A stretch of DNA of 42,903 nucleotides from positions 1 through 42,903 of the forward strand of contig NZ_FQYM01000025.1 of assembly GCF_900141705.1 (NCBI RefSeq), given 5' to 3'. Positions 1 through 8,686 of this stretch are shown in pieces; position 1 is the stretch's first letter; each line of letters begins with the position of its first letter. This stretch comes from Fibrobacter sp. UWP2. GTDB taxonomy: Bacteria; Fibrobacterota; Fibrobacteria; Fibrobacterales; Fibrobacteraceae. Both the position numbers and the translations under genes were made by a program. The notes below the pieces were generated by a model, which saw only the letters and a list, made by a program, of their open reading frames with translations, was not told the DNA's origin and did not search any database.

Positions 1-92
1 AAGAGCATGAAACTACTTGACAATGAAGCGCTAATAGCCTAGATTTACACCAGTTGGAGACCTGGATTTTCAACTAAAAAAGGGACAAATTC
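1..92 (+). mobile_element. Left copy of terminal inverted repeat, probable insertion-sequence 3' end
   Basis: These 92 bases recur without mismatch, in inverse orientation, at 42809-42900. Read into the window, the copy starts with an open frame KSMKLLDNEALIA that stops with TAG at 40-42, followed by about 50 bp of non-coding sequence ending GGGACAAATTC. That layout fits the last codons of a transposase gene followed by the terminal inverted repeat of an insertion sequence. The repeat and the frame are seen directly; the IS identity is inferred, and I cannot name a family. It cuts the lipoprotein gene at 93-158. A long terminal inverted repeat of one element is an alternative reading. Confidence 0.55.
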
Positions 93-158
93 GTCGTCAC
101 CGCAAGCAGTGAAAATAGCGGCAGCGCCGAGAGCGGCAATAAGAGCGAGTTTTTTCAT
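45..158 (-). pseudogene. 5' remnant of a lipoprotein gene, interrupted by the repeat
   Basis: ATG at 158-156 opens a typical lipoprotein signal: MKKLALIAALGAAAIFTAC, with Cys19 as the predicted lipid-modified residue, followed by GDD. The leader AAGGAAAC upstream is a plausible ribosome binding site. At 92/93 the frame enters the terminal repeat, adds 15 residues encoded by it and stops at TAA 47-45. Only 22 codons are therefore native to the gene. The signal peptide resembles those of Fibrobacter surface lipoproteins. It is in the same frame phase as the headless lipoprotein at the other window end (41843-42808), so the two could be halves of one gene family or gene. Confidence 0.6.
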
Positions 159-263
159 CTTTGTTTCCTTTTTTTTAGATGTTATGTTGTAACAATTGTG
201 AAAGAAAATATAATTTCAAACGAATTTAAAAGTAAAGAAAATTTCAACAAAAAGAAGAAAACC

Positions 264-284
264 CCCTTTTTAAGGAAAAAAGGG
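264..284 (-). terminator. Possible intrinsic terminator after hemL
   Basis: On the minus strand CCCTTTTT pairs with AAAAAGGG across a short loop and is followed by a T-rich run (TTTTCTTCTTTTT). It lies about 25 bases beyond the hemL stop. The stem is A/T rich, so strength is uncertain. Confidence 0.45.
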
Positions 285-308
285 AAATTTACAAACGAAA
301 ACAAATGT

Positions 309-1595
309 TTACAAAATGGCGAATGTGGACTTTGCGGCTTCCAAAGTGCGGTCAATGTCCTCGTCCGTGTGGGCAGCACTCACAAAAACCGCCTCAAACT
401 GGCTCGGAGCGAGGTAAATCCCGCGGTCGAGCATGCCGAGGAAATACCGGCGGAACAAGTCCAGGTCGCTTTTTTGCACATCCGCAAAGCATTGGACGGG
501 GGTCTCGGTAAAGAAAACGCACCCCATGGAACCCACCTGGTTGGTCGCAACAGGAATTCCGGCAGACTTTGCCGCATCGGCAATCCCGGCGAGAAGCTTT
601 TTGGTGTTCGCCTCGGCACGTTCGTAGTATTCGGGATGTGCAACCAGTTCACGCATGGTAGCAAGACCCGCCGCCATGGCAACCGGGTTCCCTGAAAGCG
701 TTCCCGCCTGGTAAATACCGCCGAGCGGTGCAATCTGCTGCATCACGTCCAAGCGGCCGCCGTATGCACCTACGGGCATGCCGCCACCGATAATCTTCCC
801 GAAGGTCGTGAGGTCGGGTTTGATGCCATAAAGCCCTTGCGCGCAATGAATACCCACGCGGAAACCCGTCATGACCTCGTCTACAATCAGGAGCGCGCCG
901 TGCTTCTTGGTCTCCTCGGAGAGCGCCTGCAAAAATTCGAGCTTGGCAGGCACCACACCCATGTTGCCCGCCACCGGTTCCACGATGACACCTGCAATCT
1001 CGTCGCCAATCTTGTCGAAGAGTTCCTTCACGCCCGCCACGTCGTTGTACTGGAGCGTAAGCGTGTACTTCGCGAGGTCGGCAGGCACGCCCTTACTGCT
1101 CGGCTTTCCCGTCGTGAGCATGCCCGAACCCGCCTTGATGAGCAGGCTGTCGCTGTGGCCGTGGTAGCAGCCCTCGAACTTCACAATCTTGTCGCGGCCG
1201 GTAAAACCGCGGGCGGCACGGATGGCGCTCATCGTCGCCTCGGTACCCGAGTTCACCATGCGGATCATCTCGACGCTTGGCACAAGACTCATCACGAGCT
1301 TCGCGAGTTCCGATTCCAAGCCGCAGGGCGCACCGAAACTGAGTCCGTTCTTCGCGGTATCTGCAACGGCGGCAAGCACGGCATCGTGGGCGTGTCCCAA
1401 AAGCATCGGACCCCAGCTGCCCACGTAGTCGATGTACTCGTTTCCGTCCACGTCAAAAATATGGCTGCCCTTCGCGCGGGCAATAAACGGAGGGGTCGCG
1501 CCGACGTTCCCGTAGGCACGAACAGGACTGTTCACACCGCCCGGCATGAGCGTCTTGGCTTCGGCAAAGAGTATTTCGCTAACGGAGTGGTTCAT
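309..1595 (-). CDS. hemL: Glutamate-1-semialdehyde 2,1-aminomutase
   Basis: A PLP enzyme converting glutamate-1-semialdehyde to 5-aminolevulinate, the second step of the C5 tetrapyrrole route. The 428 residues match the family length. The start [10 protein letters not shown], the substrate and cofactor segments [12 protein letters not shown] (about 115-126) and YHGHSDS, the VDEVMTGFR Asp motif (238-246) and the PLP lysine Lys267 in TTFGKIIGG are all present. The ATG overlaps the hemB stop by four bases (ATGA), so the two are translationally coupled and hemL is the distal gene. Its partner hemA lies in the same block at 9832-11106. Confidence 0.97.
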   Translation of the reverse strand: MNHSVSEILFAEAKTLMPGGVNSPVRAYGNVGATPPFIARAKGSHIFDVDGNEYIDYVGSWGPMLLGHAHDAVLAAVADTAKNGLSFGAPCGLESELAKLVMSLVPSVEMIRMVNSGTEATMSAIRAARGFTGRDKIVKFEGCYHGHSDSLLIKAGSGMLTTGKPSSKGVPADLAKYTLTLQYNDVAGVKELFDKIGDEIAGVIVEPVAGNMGVVPAKLEFLQALSEETKKHGALLIVDEVMTGFRVGIHCAQGLYGIKPDLTTFGKIIGGGMPVGAYGGRLDVMQQIAPLGGIYQAGTLSGNPVAMAAGLATMRELVAHPEYYERAEANTKKLLAGIADAAKSAGIPVATNQVGSMGCVFFTETPVQCFADVQKSDLDLFRRYFLGMLDRGIYLAPSQFEAVFVSAAHTDEDIDRTLEAAKSTFAIL

Positions 1596-2557
1596 ACCAA
1601 TCCCTTTTCCAGCGCTTCCTTCGCGTGGTAGGTGATGATGATGTCGGCGCCCGCACGGCGGAAGGCGATGAGCGTTTCGCGGATAATCGCGTTCTCGTCA
1701 ATCCAGCCCTTTTGCGCGGCAGCCTTCACCATGGCGTATTCGCCACTCACGTTGTACACCGCCACAGGGACGTCGCTCATCTCGGCGGTCGCACGCAAAA
1801 TATCGAGAAAGGCAAGACCAGGCTTCACCATCACGATGTCGGCCCCCTCTTCCATGTCGAGCGCCACCTCGTGCAAGGCCTCGCGGGCGTTGCGCACATC
1901 CATCTGGTATGTTTTACGGTTACCAAAATGCGGTGCAGAATCCGCGGCATCGCGGAAAGGTCCGTAAAAGGCGCTCGCGAACTTCGCGCTGTACGCCATG
2001 ATCGGGGTGTTGCAAAATCCGTTCTCGTCCAGCTTTTCGCGAATTGCCGCAACACGACCATCCATCATGTCGGAAGGAGCCACCATGTCGGCACCCGCCT
2101 GCGCATGCGAAAGGGCAGTCTTCGCCAGGAGTTCAAGCGTCGGGTCGTTGTCCACGTCGCCATCCTTCACAATTCCGCAATGGCCGTGGCTCATGTATTC
2201 GCAAAGGCACACATCGGTAATCACGTACAAATCGGGGAACTTCTGCTTGAGGGCGCGCACCGCACGCTGCACAATGCCGTTCTCGGCGTAAGCCTCGCTC
2301 GCCATTTCGTCCTTGTGGTGCGGGATGCCGAACAGGAGGACACTCTTGAGCCCGAGCGTCCCAAATGTCGAGACTTCCTTGAGAAGTTCGTCGACCGAAA
2401 AGCGGTACTGGCCCGGCATCGACGGAATTTCTTCCTTGACGCCCTCCCCCTCGACCACGAACATCGGGTACACGAGGGAATCAGGGTTAATCGCAGTTTC
2501 CGCAACCATGTTGCGGATGGTTTCATTCTTGCGTAAGCGGCGTGGACGGTTAATCAT
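1592..2557 (-). CDS. hemB: Porphobilinogen synthase (5-aminolevulinate dehydratase)
   Basis: Condenses two 5-aminolevulinate molecules to porphobilinogen. The 321 residues are full length. Both Schiff-base lysines are visible: Lys192 in [15 protein letters not shown] and Lys245 in [10 protein letters not shown]. The metal loop [14 protein letters not shown] carries Cys117, Cys119 and Cys127, the zinc-binding form. The gene follows a strong terminator and has a TATATT box six bases before the ATG, so it probably starts its own hemB-hemL transcript with little or no 5' leader. Only a weak AGGG lies upstream of the start. Confidence 0.97.
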   Translation of the reverse strand: MINRPRRLRKNETIRNMVAETAINPDSLVYPMFVVEGEGVKEEIPSMPGQYRFSVDELLKEVSTFGTLGLKSVLLFGIPHHKDEMASEAYAENGIVQRAVRALKQKFPDLYVITDVCLCEYMSHGHCGIVKDGDVDNDPTLELLAKTALSHAQAGADMVAPSDMMDGRVAAIREKLDENGFCNTPIMAYSAKFASAFYGPFRDAADSAPHFGNRKTYQMDVRNAREALHEVALDMEEGADIVMVKPGLAFLDILRATAEMSDVPVAVYNVSGEYAMVKAAAQKGWIDENAIIRETLIAFRRAGADIIITYHAKEALEKGLV

Positions 2558-2563
2558 AATGCC

Positions 2564-2571
2564 CTAATATA
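2564..2571 (-). promoter_or_regulatory. Putative -10/-7 box of hemB
   Basis: TATATTAG ends six bases before the hemB ATG, immediately downstream of the preceding terminator. The expected transcription start falls within two or three bases of the start codon. Confidence 0.45.
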
Positions 2572-2596
2572 AAAAAAGGCCGGCAAGCCGGCCTTT
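2571..2596 (-). terminator. Intrinsic terminator of the 2614-4110 lipoprotein gene
   Basis: A perfect 10-bp stem AAAGGCCGGC / GCCGGCCTTT (2575-2596) with an AA loop, followed on the minus strand by seven T. It separates the lipoprotein gene from hemB. Confidence 0.9.
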
Positions 2597-2613
2597 CCCC
2601 TTTTTGAAATTTC

Positions 2614-4110
2614 TTATTTCACAGCATCTTCGGATCCCGGAGGAACAATCAGGAATGCTTCGCTGTATTGAATGGACAAGTCCATGCCCGGATTATTCGT
2701 GACGAAGACATAGGCTCGGGCGACCTTCAGGTTATCGATTTTTTCAGTCATCGTGGCCGTCATGGTATTCCCCACAACCTTGGCATCCTTAATCTCCCAA
2801 TTATTGTTATTCCATTGCTCCGGAAGATTGTCTTCTGCTGATTCAATCGCATGTACCGGGTACTGCCCTATCGCAAGGGTCGGGTATTCCATTTCTTCGG
2901 TATAGAACTGTCCCTCGCTCAAAGTCACCTTGATCGTAAAGGTAGCCAGGTACTGCTTGTCATTTATCTTATTCTGTTCCCATGTAGGTTCAGAAATTTC
3001 GAACGTGGCGATGGTAGAAGCTTTCGCCTTGGAACCCTCTATAATCTTTTTTGCCCATCCCAGCTGTTCTGCCGTACCATCGGCATCGTCCATGTCATGA
3101 TTTCCCTGTTGTACAGTCACTTTGTCCGCCTCGGGTACACCCGTTTTGACCAAAGTAAATGTCAATGACACATTTTCGTACTGGGTAATCGTGAACTTGC
3201 CGTTTTTCACTTCGATGGGCATGTCCCATTCTTCCGCATGGATTTGCACAACGGCATTCGCAAAGTCGTCGATATTGCCTTCCCATGTGCCTTCGCCGGC
3301 AATCGCATTCTCGTATGTAGCGACATTGTTGCTCATCAGGATTTTCTGATCCGTGGCAACGAACGAACCGTCGTCAAACAAAAAGATGGCTTCGACAAAC
3401 CCTATCTGCCTGCCCTTGTCATTCACAGAGACCTTATCCGAAACATACCAGGCAACGACCTTGTCCGCATCGTAGCCTTCGGGGAAGAATGCCGTTACCT
3501 CCGAGGTTTCTTCAGGGTCTTTGGGATCGTCCTTAGGGTCATCTTTCGGATCTTCCTTAGTTTCCCCCGACTTGCTCGCCTTCGGCACGTTGGAATCCAT
3601 CAAGGTAAATTTCATGGATTCACCGCCTTCCGGGGCAATTGTGAAGACGCCATCCTTGATTTCAAACCGCATGATATCTCCGTCTATCGCGATTTCAAAC
3701 GAACCATTCTCGAAATCCTCCTGCGAGCCAGCCCATTCTCCTTCGGCCGCTACACCCTTGGAAGAAGTCACGCCATCCGGTTTGATCTTCACCTTGCTTT
3801 CCGTAGCGACAAAGGTGCCATCCTTGAACAGGAAAACGGCATCGACATAAATCTTGGTACGGTCCTTTTCGACGTCCGTTGTCACCTCAGTCGCAAACCA
3901 CGCCACGACATCGTCAGCCTTGTAGCCTTCAGGGAAGAACGGCGCAAGGGTGTCGGCAATGGCCTGGGCATCGACGGTGCCTCCGTTATTATCGGAAGTG
4001 TTTTTACCACCGTTTTCAGAAGCGTTGGCTACAGAATCGGAAGAGCTGTCTCCGCAGCCAACCATCATCCCCATGGACAGGGCAAAAGCAAGGAATAGAC
4101 CTTTTTTCAT
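2614..4110 (-). CDS. Lipoprotein with an internal tandem domain duplication
   Basis: A 498-residue predicted lipoprotein of unknown function. It starts with a signal peptide and lipobox (MMVGC, Cys19), then an Asn/Ser/Asp-rich linker. Residues about 57-177 and 207-327 are two copies of one unit, each beginning FFPEGY-ADxVVAW and continuing through xAxFLFxDGxFVAT, GEWxG/GTWEG, DDF and FT. A charged linker of DPKD repeats (about 187-200) joins them. Residues 340-498 form a third, unrelated domain. A clear AGGAG lies before the ATG. It sits between two tetrapyrrole genes but is separated from them by a terminator on each side, so a role in heme synthesis is not implied. Confidence 0.85.
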   Translation of the reverse strand: MKKGLFLAFALSMGMMVGCGDSSSDSVANASENGGKNTSDNNGGTVDAQAIADTLAPFFPEGYKADDVVAWFATEVTTDVEKDRTKIYVDAVFLFKDGTFVATESKVKIKPDGVTSSKGVAAEGEWAGSQEDFENGSFEIAIDGDIMRFEIKDGVFTIAPEGGESMKFTLMDSNVPKASKSGETKEDPKDDPKDDPKDPEETSEVTAFFPEGYDADKVVAWYVSDKVSVNDKGRQIGFVEAIFLFDDGSFVATDQKILMSNNVATYENAIAGEGTWEGNIDDFANAVVQIHAEEWDMPIEVKNGKFTITQYENVSLTFTLVKTGVPEADKVTVQQGNHDMDDADGTAEQLGWAKKIIEGSKAKASTIATFEISEPTWEQNKINDKQYLATFTIKVTLSEGQFYTEEMEYPTLAIGQYPVHAIESAEDNLPEQWNNNNWEIKDAKVVGNTMTATMTEKIDNLKVARAYVFVTNNPGMDLSIQYSEAFLIVPPGSEDAVK

Positions 4111-4141
4111 ACCAGGACTCCTGTTGTTATAATTTTATTAC

Positions 4142-4167
4142 AAAAAAAAACTACCATTATTTAATGG
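4142..4167 (-). terminator. Intrinsic terminator after the siroheme fusion gene
   Basis: The stem CCATTA / TAATGG (4154-4167, TT loop) is followed on the minus strand by TAG and nine T. It lies between the stop at 4227 and the next gene start at 4110. Confidence 0.65.
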
Positions 4168-4226
4168 CAGTAGGTATAAAAAAAACGGACTATTGTCCAA
4201 AACGTGATTTTAATCACACTTCGTTT

Positions 4227-5117
4227 TTATTTAAAATCGCGTTCGACCTGTTCGAGGCCCTCGGCCCATTCGGTCTGGATTTTCTGCTTGAGCTTCTTGG
4301 CGAGCGCGGGGGCGCGGCCCTGCGTAGAGACCGTTACCGCGATATTTTCGCCAAAATCCATACGGGCAGGCACGATGAAATCGCCATCGAGGTAGTCACA
4401 GGCGTTGTTGACCAGGATGCGGCGGGCGCGGGCGTCGTTAGAAACCTGCGCGTTTACGGCGGGCTGATCGGTGCAGATAAAGACCATGAAGATGCCGCGG
4501 AGGTCGAGCGGCTCGTAGGGACGGTTTTTCAGGGTAATCGATGAGGCCGATTCGCCGGACTTGAGTGCGTCAAATTCCGGGTCGAACTGCGGGGCAACGA
4601 CAGTGATGCGGGCACACGTCGGGAGGAGCGTCTTGACCTTGCGAAGGGCGATGCGGCCACCGCCCACGACGAGGACGTTCTTGCCCTCGAGGTTCACTTC
4701 GATGGAGAAAAGATTTGAGGTTCGATGCGCAGGAGTCGAGGACGACGAGCCACAAGTACGCGGTTCCTGCGCATTGCGAATACCGGCCACGACCATATCG
4801 GCAAAATCCTTCCAGTCGCCAAGGCACGGGAGGAGCGTAATGGGCGTGTCGGGATACTCCTGCTGGAGCCGCGTCACCACCTTGGGCACGTCGCTCTTGG
4901 TGTGCTGCCCGTTCAACAGCAGGTAGGGCAAGAGCGTCACCGAGTCCACGTCATCTTCGCGGAGGAGCGTACGCAAATCGTTCTCCAAATCCAGCAAGCT
5001 GGTGCTGGTCACGCGAGAGCCCGGCATCTCGTGGTGCAGGCGGTCCAAGATCAGTTCAAAGCCCTTGAACGCCCCAGGCAAGATGCAATGGTGGGCTATG
5101 ATAAGTATGACGTTCAT
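4227..5117 (-). CDS. Sirohydrochlorin chelatase / precorrin-2 dehydrogenase fusion (siroheme synthesis)
   Basis: 296 residues with two domains. Residues 1-120 resemble the short CbiX/SirB chelatases: His9-His10 in IIAHHC and His72 in PYLLLNGQHTKSDVP match the two metal-handling histidines. Residues about 135-296 resemble the CysG N-terminal/Met8/SirC dehydrogenase: the NAD motif VLVVGGGRIALRK (148-160), the NNACDYLDGDFIVPA segment with its conserved Asp, and VSTQGRAPALAKKLK. Together they would oxidise precorrin-2 to sirohydrochlorin and insert iron, giving siroheme. Precorrin-2 itself would come from the CobA half of 7122-8672. The chelatase lies N-terminal to the dehydrogenase and no methyltransferase domain is present, unlike CysG. 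It follows the OmpA-like gene by 23 bases and may be cotranscribed with it. Confidence 0.88.
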   Translation of the reverse strand: MNVILIIAHHCILPGAFKGFELILDRLHHEMPGSRVTSTSLLDLENDLRTLLREDDVDSVTLLPYLLLNGQHTKSDVPKVVTRLQQEYPDTPITLLPCLGDWKDFADMVVAGIRNAQEPRTCGSSSSTPAHRTSNLFSIEVNLEGKNVLVVGGGRIALRKVKTLLPTCARITVVAPQFDPEFDALKSGESASSITLKNRPYEPLDLRGIFMVFICTDQPAVNAQVSNDARARRILVNNACDYLDGDFIVPARMDFGENIAVTVSTQGRAPALAKKLKQKIQTEWAEGLEQVERDFK

Positions 5118-5140
5118 GCTCCAGAAGCTTTCTTGAAGAA

Positions 5141-7078
5141 TTACTTCTCGAACGGAACCATCTCAACACGGCGATTCTTTTCGCGGCCATTCCTTTCGTT
5201 GTTGCTCGCAATAGGCATGGTGCGTCCATAGCCAACAGCGCAAAGGCGAGAGCGGTCGATTCCCTTGGTAATCAAGTAATCCATAACAGCCTGGGCTCGC
5301 TTCTGCGAAAGCTGCATGTTGTACTCGTCGGTACCCTTATCATCGGTATGGCCCTGGACTTCAAGGTTGGCATTCGGGAACTTTTTCATCAAGCGGGCAA
5401 TGTCGTCTAGCGTACCATAGCTCTTTGTGGTGAGCTTGGCAGAATTCAGCTTGAACTGGATTCCCTTCTTGAGTTCGTCAAGGTTTTCCTTCTTGTTGAG
5501 CGGGCAACCCACGGTATCGATAGCAACACCCTGCAAGGTATTCGGGCACTTGTCCTTATTGTCGGGCACGCCATCCTTGTCGAAGTCAGGGAGACATCCC
5601 AGAGAGTCGACCTGCGCACCTTCAGGCGTATTCGGGCACTTGTCCTTCATGTCGGGAACGCCGTCCTTGTCGGAATCCTTCGGGCAGCCGGTGCTATCCA
5701 CTTCCGTTCCCTGGGCAGTATTCGGGCACTTGTCGAACGTATCAAAGATTCCATCGCTATCGGAATCCTTCGGGCAGCCAGTGCTATCCACTTCCACGCC
5801 CTCGGCAGTATTCGGGCACTTATCAAACGAATCGGGAACACCATCCTTGTCGGTATCCTTCGGGCAGCCAGCGCTATCCACTTCTACGCCCTGGGGAGTA
5901 TTCGGGCATTTGTCGAGGCTATCGACAACGCCATCCTGGTCAAAATCATGCTGCGTAGTATCCACCATAAACACAATAACGGTATCACGTTGGACAAGCG
6001 TATCGCGCTGCGGAAGCCCCTGCGGATTTTCGCGCTGCGGGGCAGGCTCAGCACCGCCAAAGCGGATTGTGAGCATGGCAGCACCGGCCCAGAGGGGCGT
6101 AGGTGCGTAGCAGAAGTTGGCGACACGACCATCTTCGCCCTGGTAGTGTACGGGCACATCACTACAACCCTCGACTTCTTTTTCGTAGTCAAAGCCCAGG
6201 TTCTTGAGCGTACGAACCGCAACATCCAAACCCATGGCAAGGTCAATATTACGGGTCACGTGGAAACGCATACCCGGAGTAAGGAGCATCGGGTCGGCAA
6301 ACGGAGCAAAATCCAGGTCGCCCTTGGACTGCAAGCGCATTTCACCGCTAAAATCAAGGAAGAAATCCACAAAGCTAAGCGGTACAAAGTTCAGGCCGGA
6401 GCTGTACTCGAGGGTAACCGCTTCGCCATCTTCTAGAGGAATCACGGCCCCACCGGCAATGTTCCAGCGAATGGGGATGTTCTTCTTAGTGAAATCAAGA
6501 GAGAACGCAAGACCCGCACCAAAAGCCCAGCTATTGGCCGTGTACGGGTGCGTATAGTCTTCGCCGTTCAAGTACCAAGCGTGCCTCGGGCGCACGCCGG
6601 CCTGCGTTTCGCCGGTGGGAACGTAGGCGTCTAGCAAAAGAGCGACGCTAAAGATTTTGTTCGTATCGAGCGGCGCACGAACTTTGGCGTTGATGTTCAG
6701 GTCACCACGGGCCACAGTCCACATGTTCATGGAGCCGGCAGGTGCTTCCTGCGCATGGTCATAGTACAAAGGAATGCTTAAGCCAAGGTCCAAGAAATCC
6801 AAGAGACCAACCGTCACAAAGAAGTCTCCGGTCATGGCGAAGGTGTAATCGTCAAACGCATAGCGGCTGCCGTTCACCTCGTATCCACCACCGCGGGTAA
6901 AGGCCCAGGCGTCGGCAGCAAACGTTCCGCCAGTACCGACAACCACATTCCACTGTCCAAGAGTCTGCGCATTGATTTGACGCAAGCCCTCCGTACCGCC
7001 GGCCACAATACCGGAATGGGCAAAAGAAAGTCCCGCAGCAAGCAGAGCAGAACAAATAACCTTGTTAGTAAATTTCAC
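5141..7078 (-). CDS. Outer-membrane protein with TSP3 repeats and OmpA peptidoglycan-binding domain
   Basis: 645 residues: a signal peptide (1-21), a predicted beta-barrel (about 25-345), a linker, five 30-residue thrombospondin type 3 calcium-binding repeats (378-527, pattern DxDxDGVPDxxDKCPNT) and a C-terminal OmpA domain (about 540-645) with EVQGHTDDKG and SQKRAQAVMDYL. It likely tethers the outer membrane to peptidoglycan. The start is GTG, fixed by AAGGAG eight bases upstream and by the signal peptide beginning MKFTNKVICSALL. A TATAATTG box overlaps the upstream cobA-hemD stop, so this envelope gene inside the tetrapyrrole block probably has its own promoter. Confidence 0.93.
   Translation of the reverse strand: MKFTNKVICSALLAAGLSFAHSGIVAGGTEGLRQINAQTLGQWNVVVGTGGTFAADAWAFTRGGGYEVNGSRYAFDDYTFAMTGDFFVTVGLLDFLDLGLSIPLYYDHAQEAPAGSMNMWTVARGDLNINAKVRAPLDTNKIFSVALLLDAYVPTGETQAGVRPRHAWYLNGEDYTHPYTANSWAFGAGLAFSLDFTKKNIPIRWNIAGGAVIPLEDGEAVTLEYSSGLNFVPLSFVDFFLDFSGEMRLQSKGDLDFAPFADPMLLTPGMRFHVTRNIDLAMGLDVAVRTLKNLGFDYEKEVEGCSDVPVHYQGEDGRVANFCYAPTPLWAGAAMLTIRFGGAEPAPQRENPQGLPQRDTLVQRDTVIVFMVDTTQHDFDQDGVVDSLDKCPNTPQGVEVDSAGCPKDTDKDGVPDSFDKCPNTAEGVEVDSTGCPKDSDSDGIFDTFDKCPNTAQGTEVDSTGCPKDSDKDGVPDMKDKCPNTPEGAQVDSLGCLPDFDKDGVPDNKDKCPNTLQGVAIDTVGCPLNKKENLDELKKGIQFKLNSAKLTTKSYGTLDDIARLMKKFPNANLEVQGHTDDKGTDEYNMQLSQKRAQAVMDYLITKGIDRSRLCAVGYGRTMPIASNNERNGREKNRRVEMVPFEK
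5498..5947 (-). repeat. Five 90-bp tandem repeats encoding TSP3 units
   Basis: Five consecutive 30-codon units in the OmpA-like gene, each with the DxDxDG calcium loop and CPNT/CP cysteines. Units two to four are the most alike, suggesting recent unit duplication. Confidence 0.85.
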
Positions 7079-7118
7079 GTAACAATCTCCTTCTTTGGAT
7101 TGTTTAAAAAGTTCTATG

Positions 7119-7126
7119 CAATTATA
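7119..7126 (-). promoter_or_regulatory. Putative promoter box of the OmpA-like gene
   Basis: TATAATTG overlaps the stop codon of cobA-hemD and predicts a leader of about 36 bases that contains the AAGGAG ribosome binding site. Confidence 0.45.
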
Positions 7127-8672
7127 GCAAATTAAAATGTTCCGTGATTCTTTTCACAAGTGAAACCACGGTGGAATCGGCACTCACGAGGGTCTCGAAA
7201 CCGTACTTGCGGGCGGTAGCCTCGGTCATGCGACCAATGCAGAACGCCAGGACCGGGCAGGCAGGTTGCTTTTGCGGTCCACCAGCGGTGCGGGTCACCC
7301 GGGCAAAAGCCTCCACGGCACTGGAGCTGGCGAACACCACGGCGTCGGCCCCCTCCACCGCCTCGCGCTTCCATTCGGGGAGCGACTGCGCGGGGAGCGT
7401 CTCGTAAACCACCCAACGCGTCGCCGCGGGGAGCAGCTTAAGCAGGGTATCGTCGGCGAGATTGCCTTGCAGCAGGAGGATTCTGGACGGCTCTGCACCC
7501 AAAGCCACCAGGAGCTTGCCCAAACCTTCACCGGTATGGTCCTCGGGCACGTAGTCGCACAAAATACCGCGTTCGCGAAGCCGCCTTTCGGTCATCTTGC
7601 CTACGGAGGCAATCTTTTTGCCCGCAAGGCTGCGGATATCGAGCCCCGCGCGGTCCAGCTGTTCAAAAAAGGCGTCCACGCCGTTCACACTCGTAAAGGC
7701 GAGCAAGTCAAAATTCTTGAAATCGGCAAAGTTCGCCGACGCAGTCGCGGCATCACCGACCGTCGCGACCATCGGGTTTTCCAAGGCGCGCGTCTCGATC
7801 ATCGGGGTCTCGATGACCTCGGCACCGAGCGCCGCAAGCTTGCTCGCAATACCACCCACCTGCTTTGCGCTGCGCGTGACCACCAGGCGCTTGCCCGAGA
7901 GCGGCAGCTTTTGCCTCCAGGCGAGCGATTTGCCGAGTTCCACCACACCGCCCATGATGGTAATCGCAGGCGCAGTCACCTTCTCGCGCTCCACCACATC
8001 GACCGCAGTCGAAAGTGTCGCCACAACGGTGCGCTGGAACGGAGTCGTACCCTTCTCAATAAAGGCGACTGGCGTCTCCGGATCCTTGCCGCACTCCACA
8101 AGGCGTTGCGCTATGGTCGCGATGTTGGCAATGCCCATAAGGAAGATGAGCGTCCCCGGGCACTTCGCAAGCGACTCAAAATCAAGCCCCAGCCGGTCGC
8201 CATCTTCGCGCTCATGCCCGGTGATAATGTGAAAACTCGTCGCCACACCGCGGTGACTTACGGGAATCCCCGCATAGGCGGGCACGGCAATCGCCGACGT
8301 CACTCCGGGAACAATTTCAAAATCCACACCGGTAGCCTTGAGTTCGAGGGCCTCCTCGCCACCGCGCCCAAAAACAAAGGGGTCTCCCCCCTTGAGGCGC
8401 ACAATGACCGCGCCCGGGCGGGACTTCGCAAAGTCAACGAGCATGCGGTTGATTTCGGACTGTTTCACCTTGTGGTGCGTCGGCATTTTGCCCACGTCGA
8501 CCATCTCGGCGTTGGCGGCGCAAAAAGCGAGAATCGAGGGCGAAACCAGGCGGTCGTAAACCACTACGTCGGCACGCTCCAAAATGGATTTACCACGCAA
8601 AGTAAAGAGCCCCGGGTCGCCGGGACCCGCGCCAATCAAATAAACCTTACCGGCAGTGTTCTGTTCTTTCAT
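7122..8672 (-). CDS. cobA-hemD: Uroporphyrinogen-III C-methyltransferase / uroporphyrinogen-III synthase fusion
   Basis: 516 residues. The N-terminal half is a SAM-dependent methyltransferase (SUMT): GAGPGDPG at 14-21, VVYDRLVSP, RLKGGDPFVFGRGGEE, PGVTSAIAVPAYAGIPVSHR. It makes precorrin-2. The C-terminal half, from about residue 265 (GKRLVVTRSAKQVGG), is the HemD synthase that cyclises hydroxymethylbilane to uroporphyrinogen III; DLLAFTSVNGVDAFFE is typical. The fusion joins ring closure directly to the siroheme branch. I place the start at the ATG at 8672; a TTG one codon upstream is possible. A TAAATT box six bases before the ATG and no Shine-Dalgarno suggest a leaderless message. Confidence 0.95.
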   Translation of the reverse strand: MKEQNTAGKVYLIGAGPGDPGLFTLRGKSILERADVVVYDRLVSPSILAFCAANAEMVDVGKMPTHHKVKQSEINRMLVDFAKSRPGAVIVRLKGGDPFVFGRGGEEALELKATGVDFEIVPGVTSAIAVPAYAGIPVSHRGVATSFHIITGHEREDGDRLGLDFESLAKCPGTLIFLMGIANIATIAQRLVECGKDPETPVAFIEKGTTPFQRTVVATLSTAVDVVEREKVTAPAITIMGGVVELGKSLAWRQKLPLSGKRLVVTRSAKQVGGIASKLAALGAEVIETPMIETRALENPMVATVGDAATASANFADFKNFDLLAFTSVNGVDAFFEQLDRAGLDIRSLAGKKIASVGKMTERRLRERGILCDYVPEDHTGEGLGKLLVALGAEPSRILLLQGNLADDTLLKLLPAATRWVVYETLPAQSLPEWKREAVEGADAVVFASSSAVEAFARVTRTAGGPQKQPACPVLAFCIGRMTEATARKYGFETLVSADSTVVSLVKRITEHFNLL

Positions 8673-8678
8673 CAAAAC

Positions 8679-8686
8679 GCAATTTA
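8679..8686 (-). promoter_or_regulatory. Putative promoter box of cobA-hemD
   Basis: TAAATTGC ends six bases before the ATG and overlaps the stop of the small frame at 8684-8833. Confidence 0.4.

Noticed and set aside
1-92. The terminal repeat as a site-specific inversion site that swaps lipoprotein heads
   Set aside because: Both reading frames through the repeat hit stops, so inversion would not give a working fusion, and no recombinase gene is in the window.
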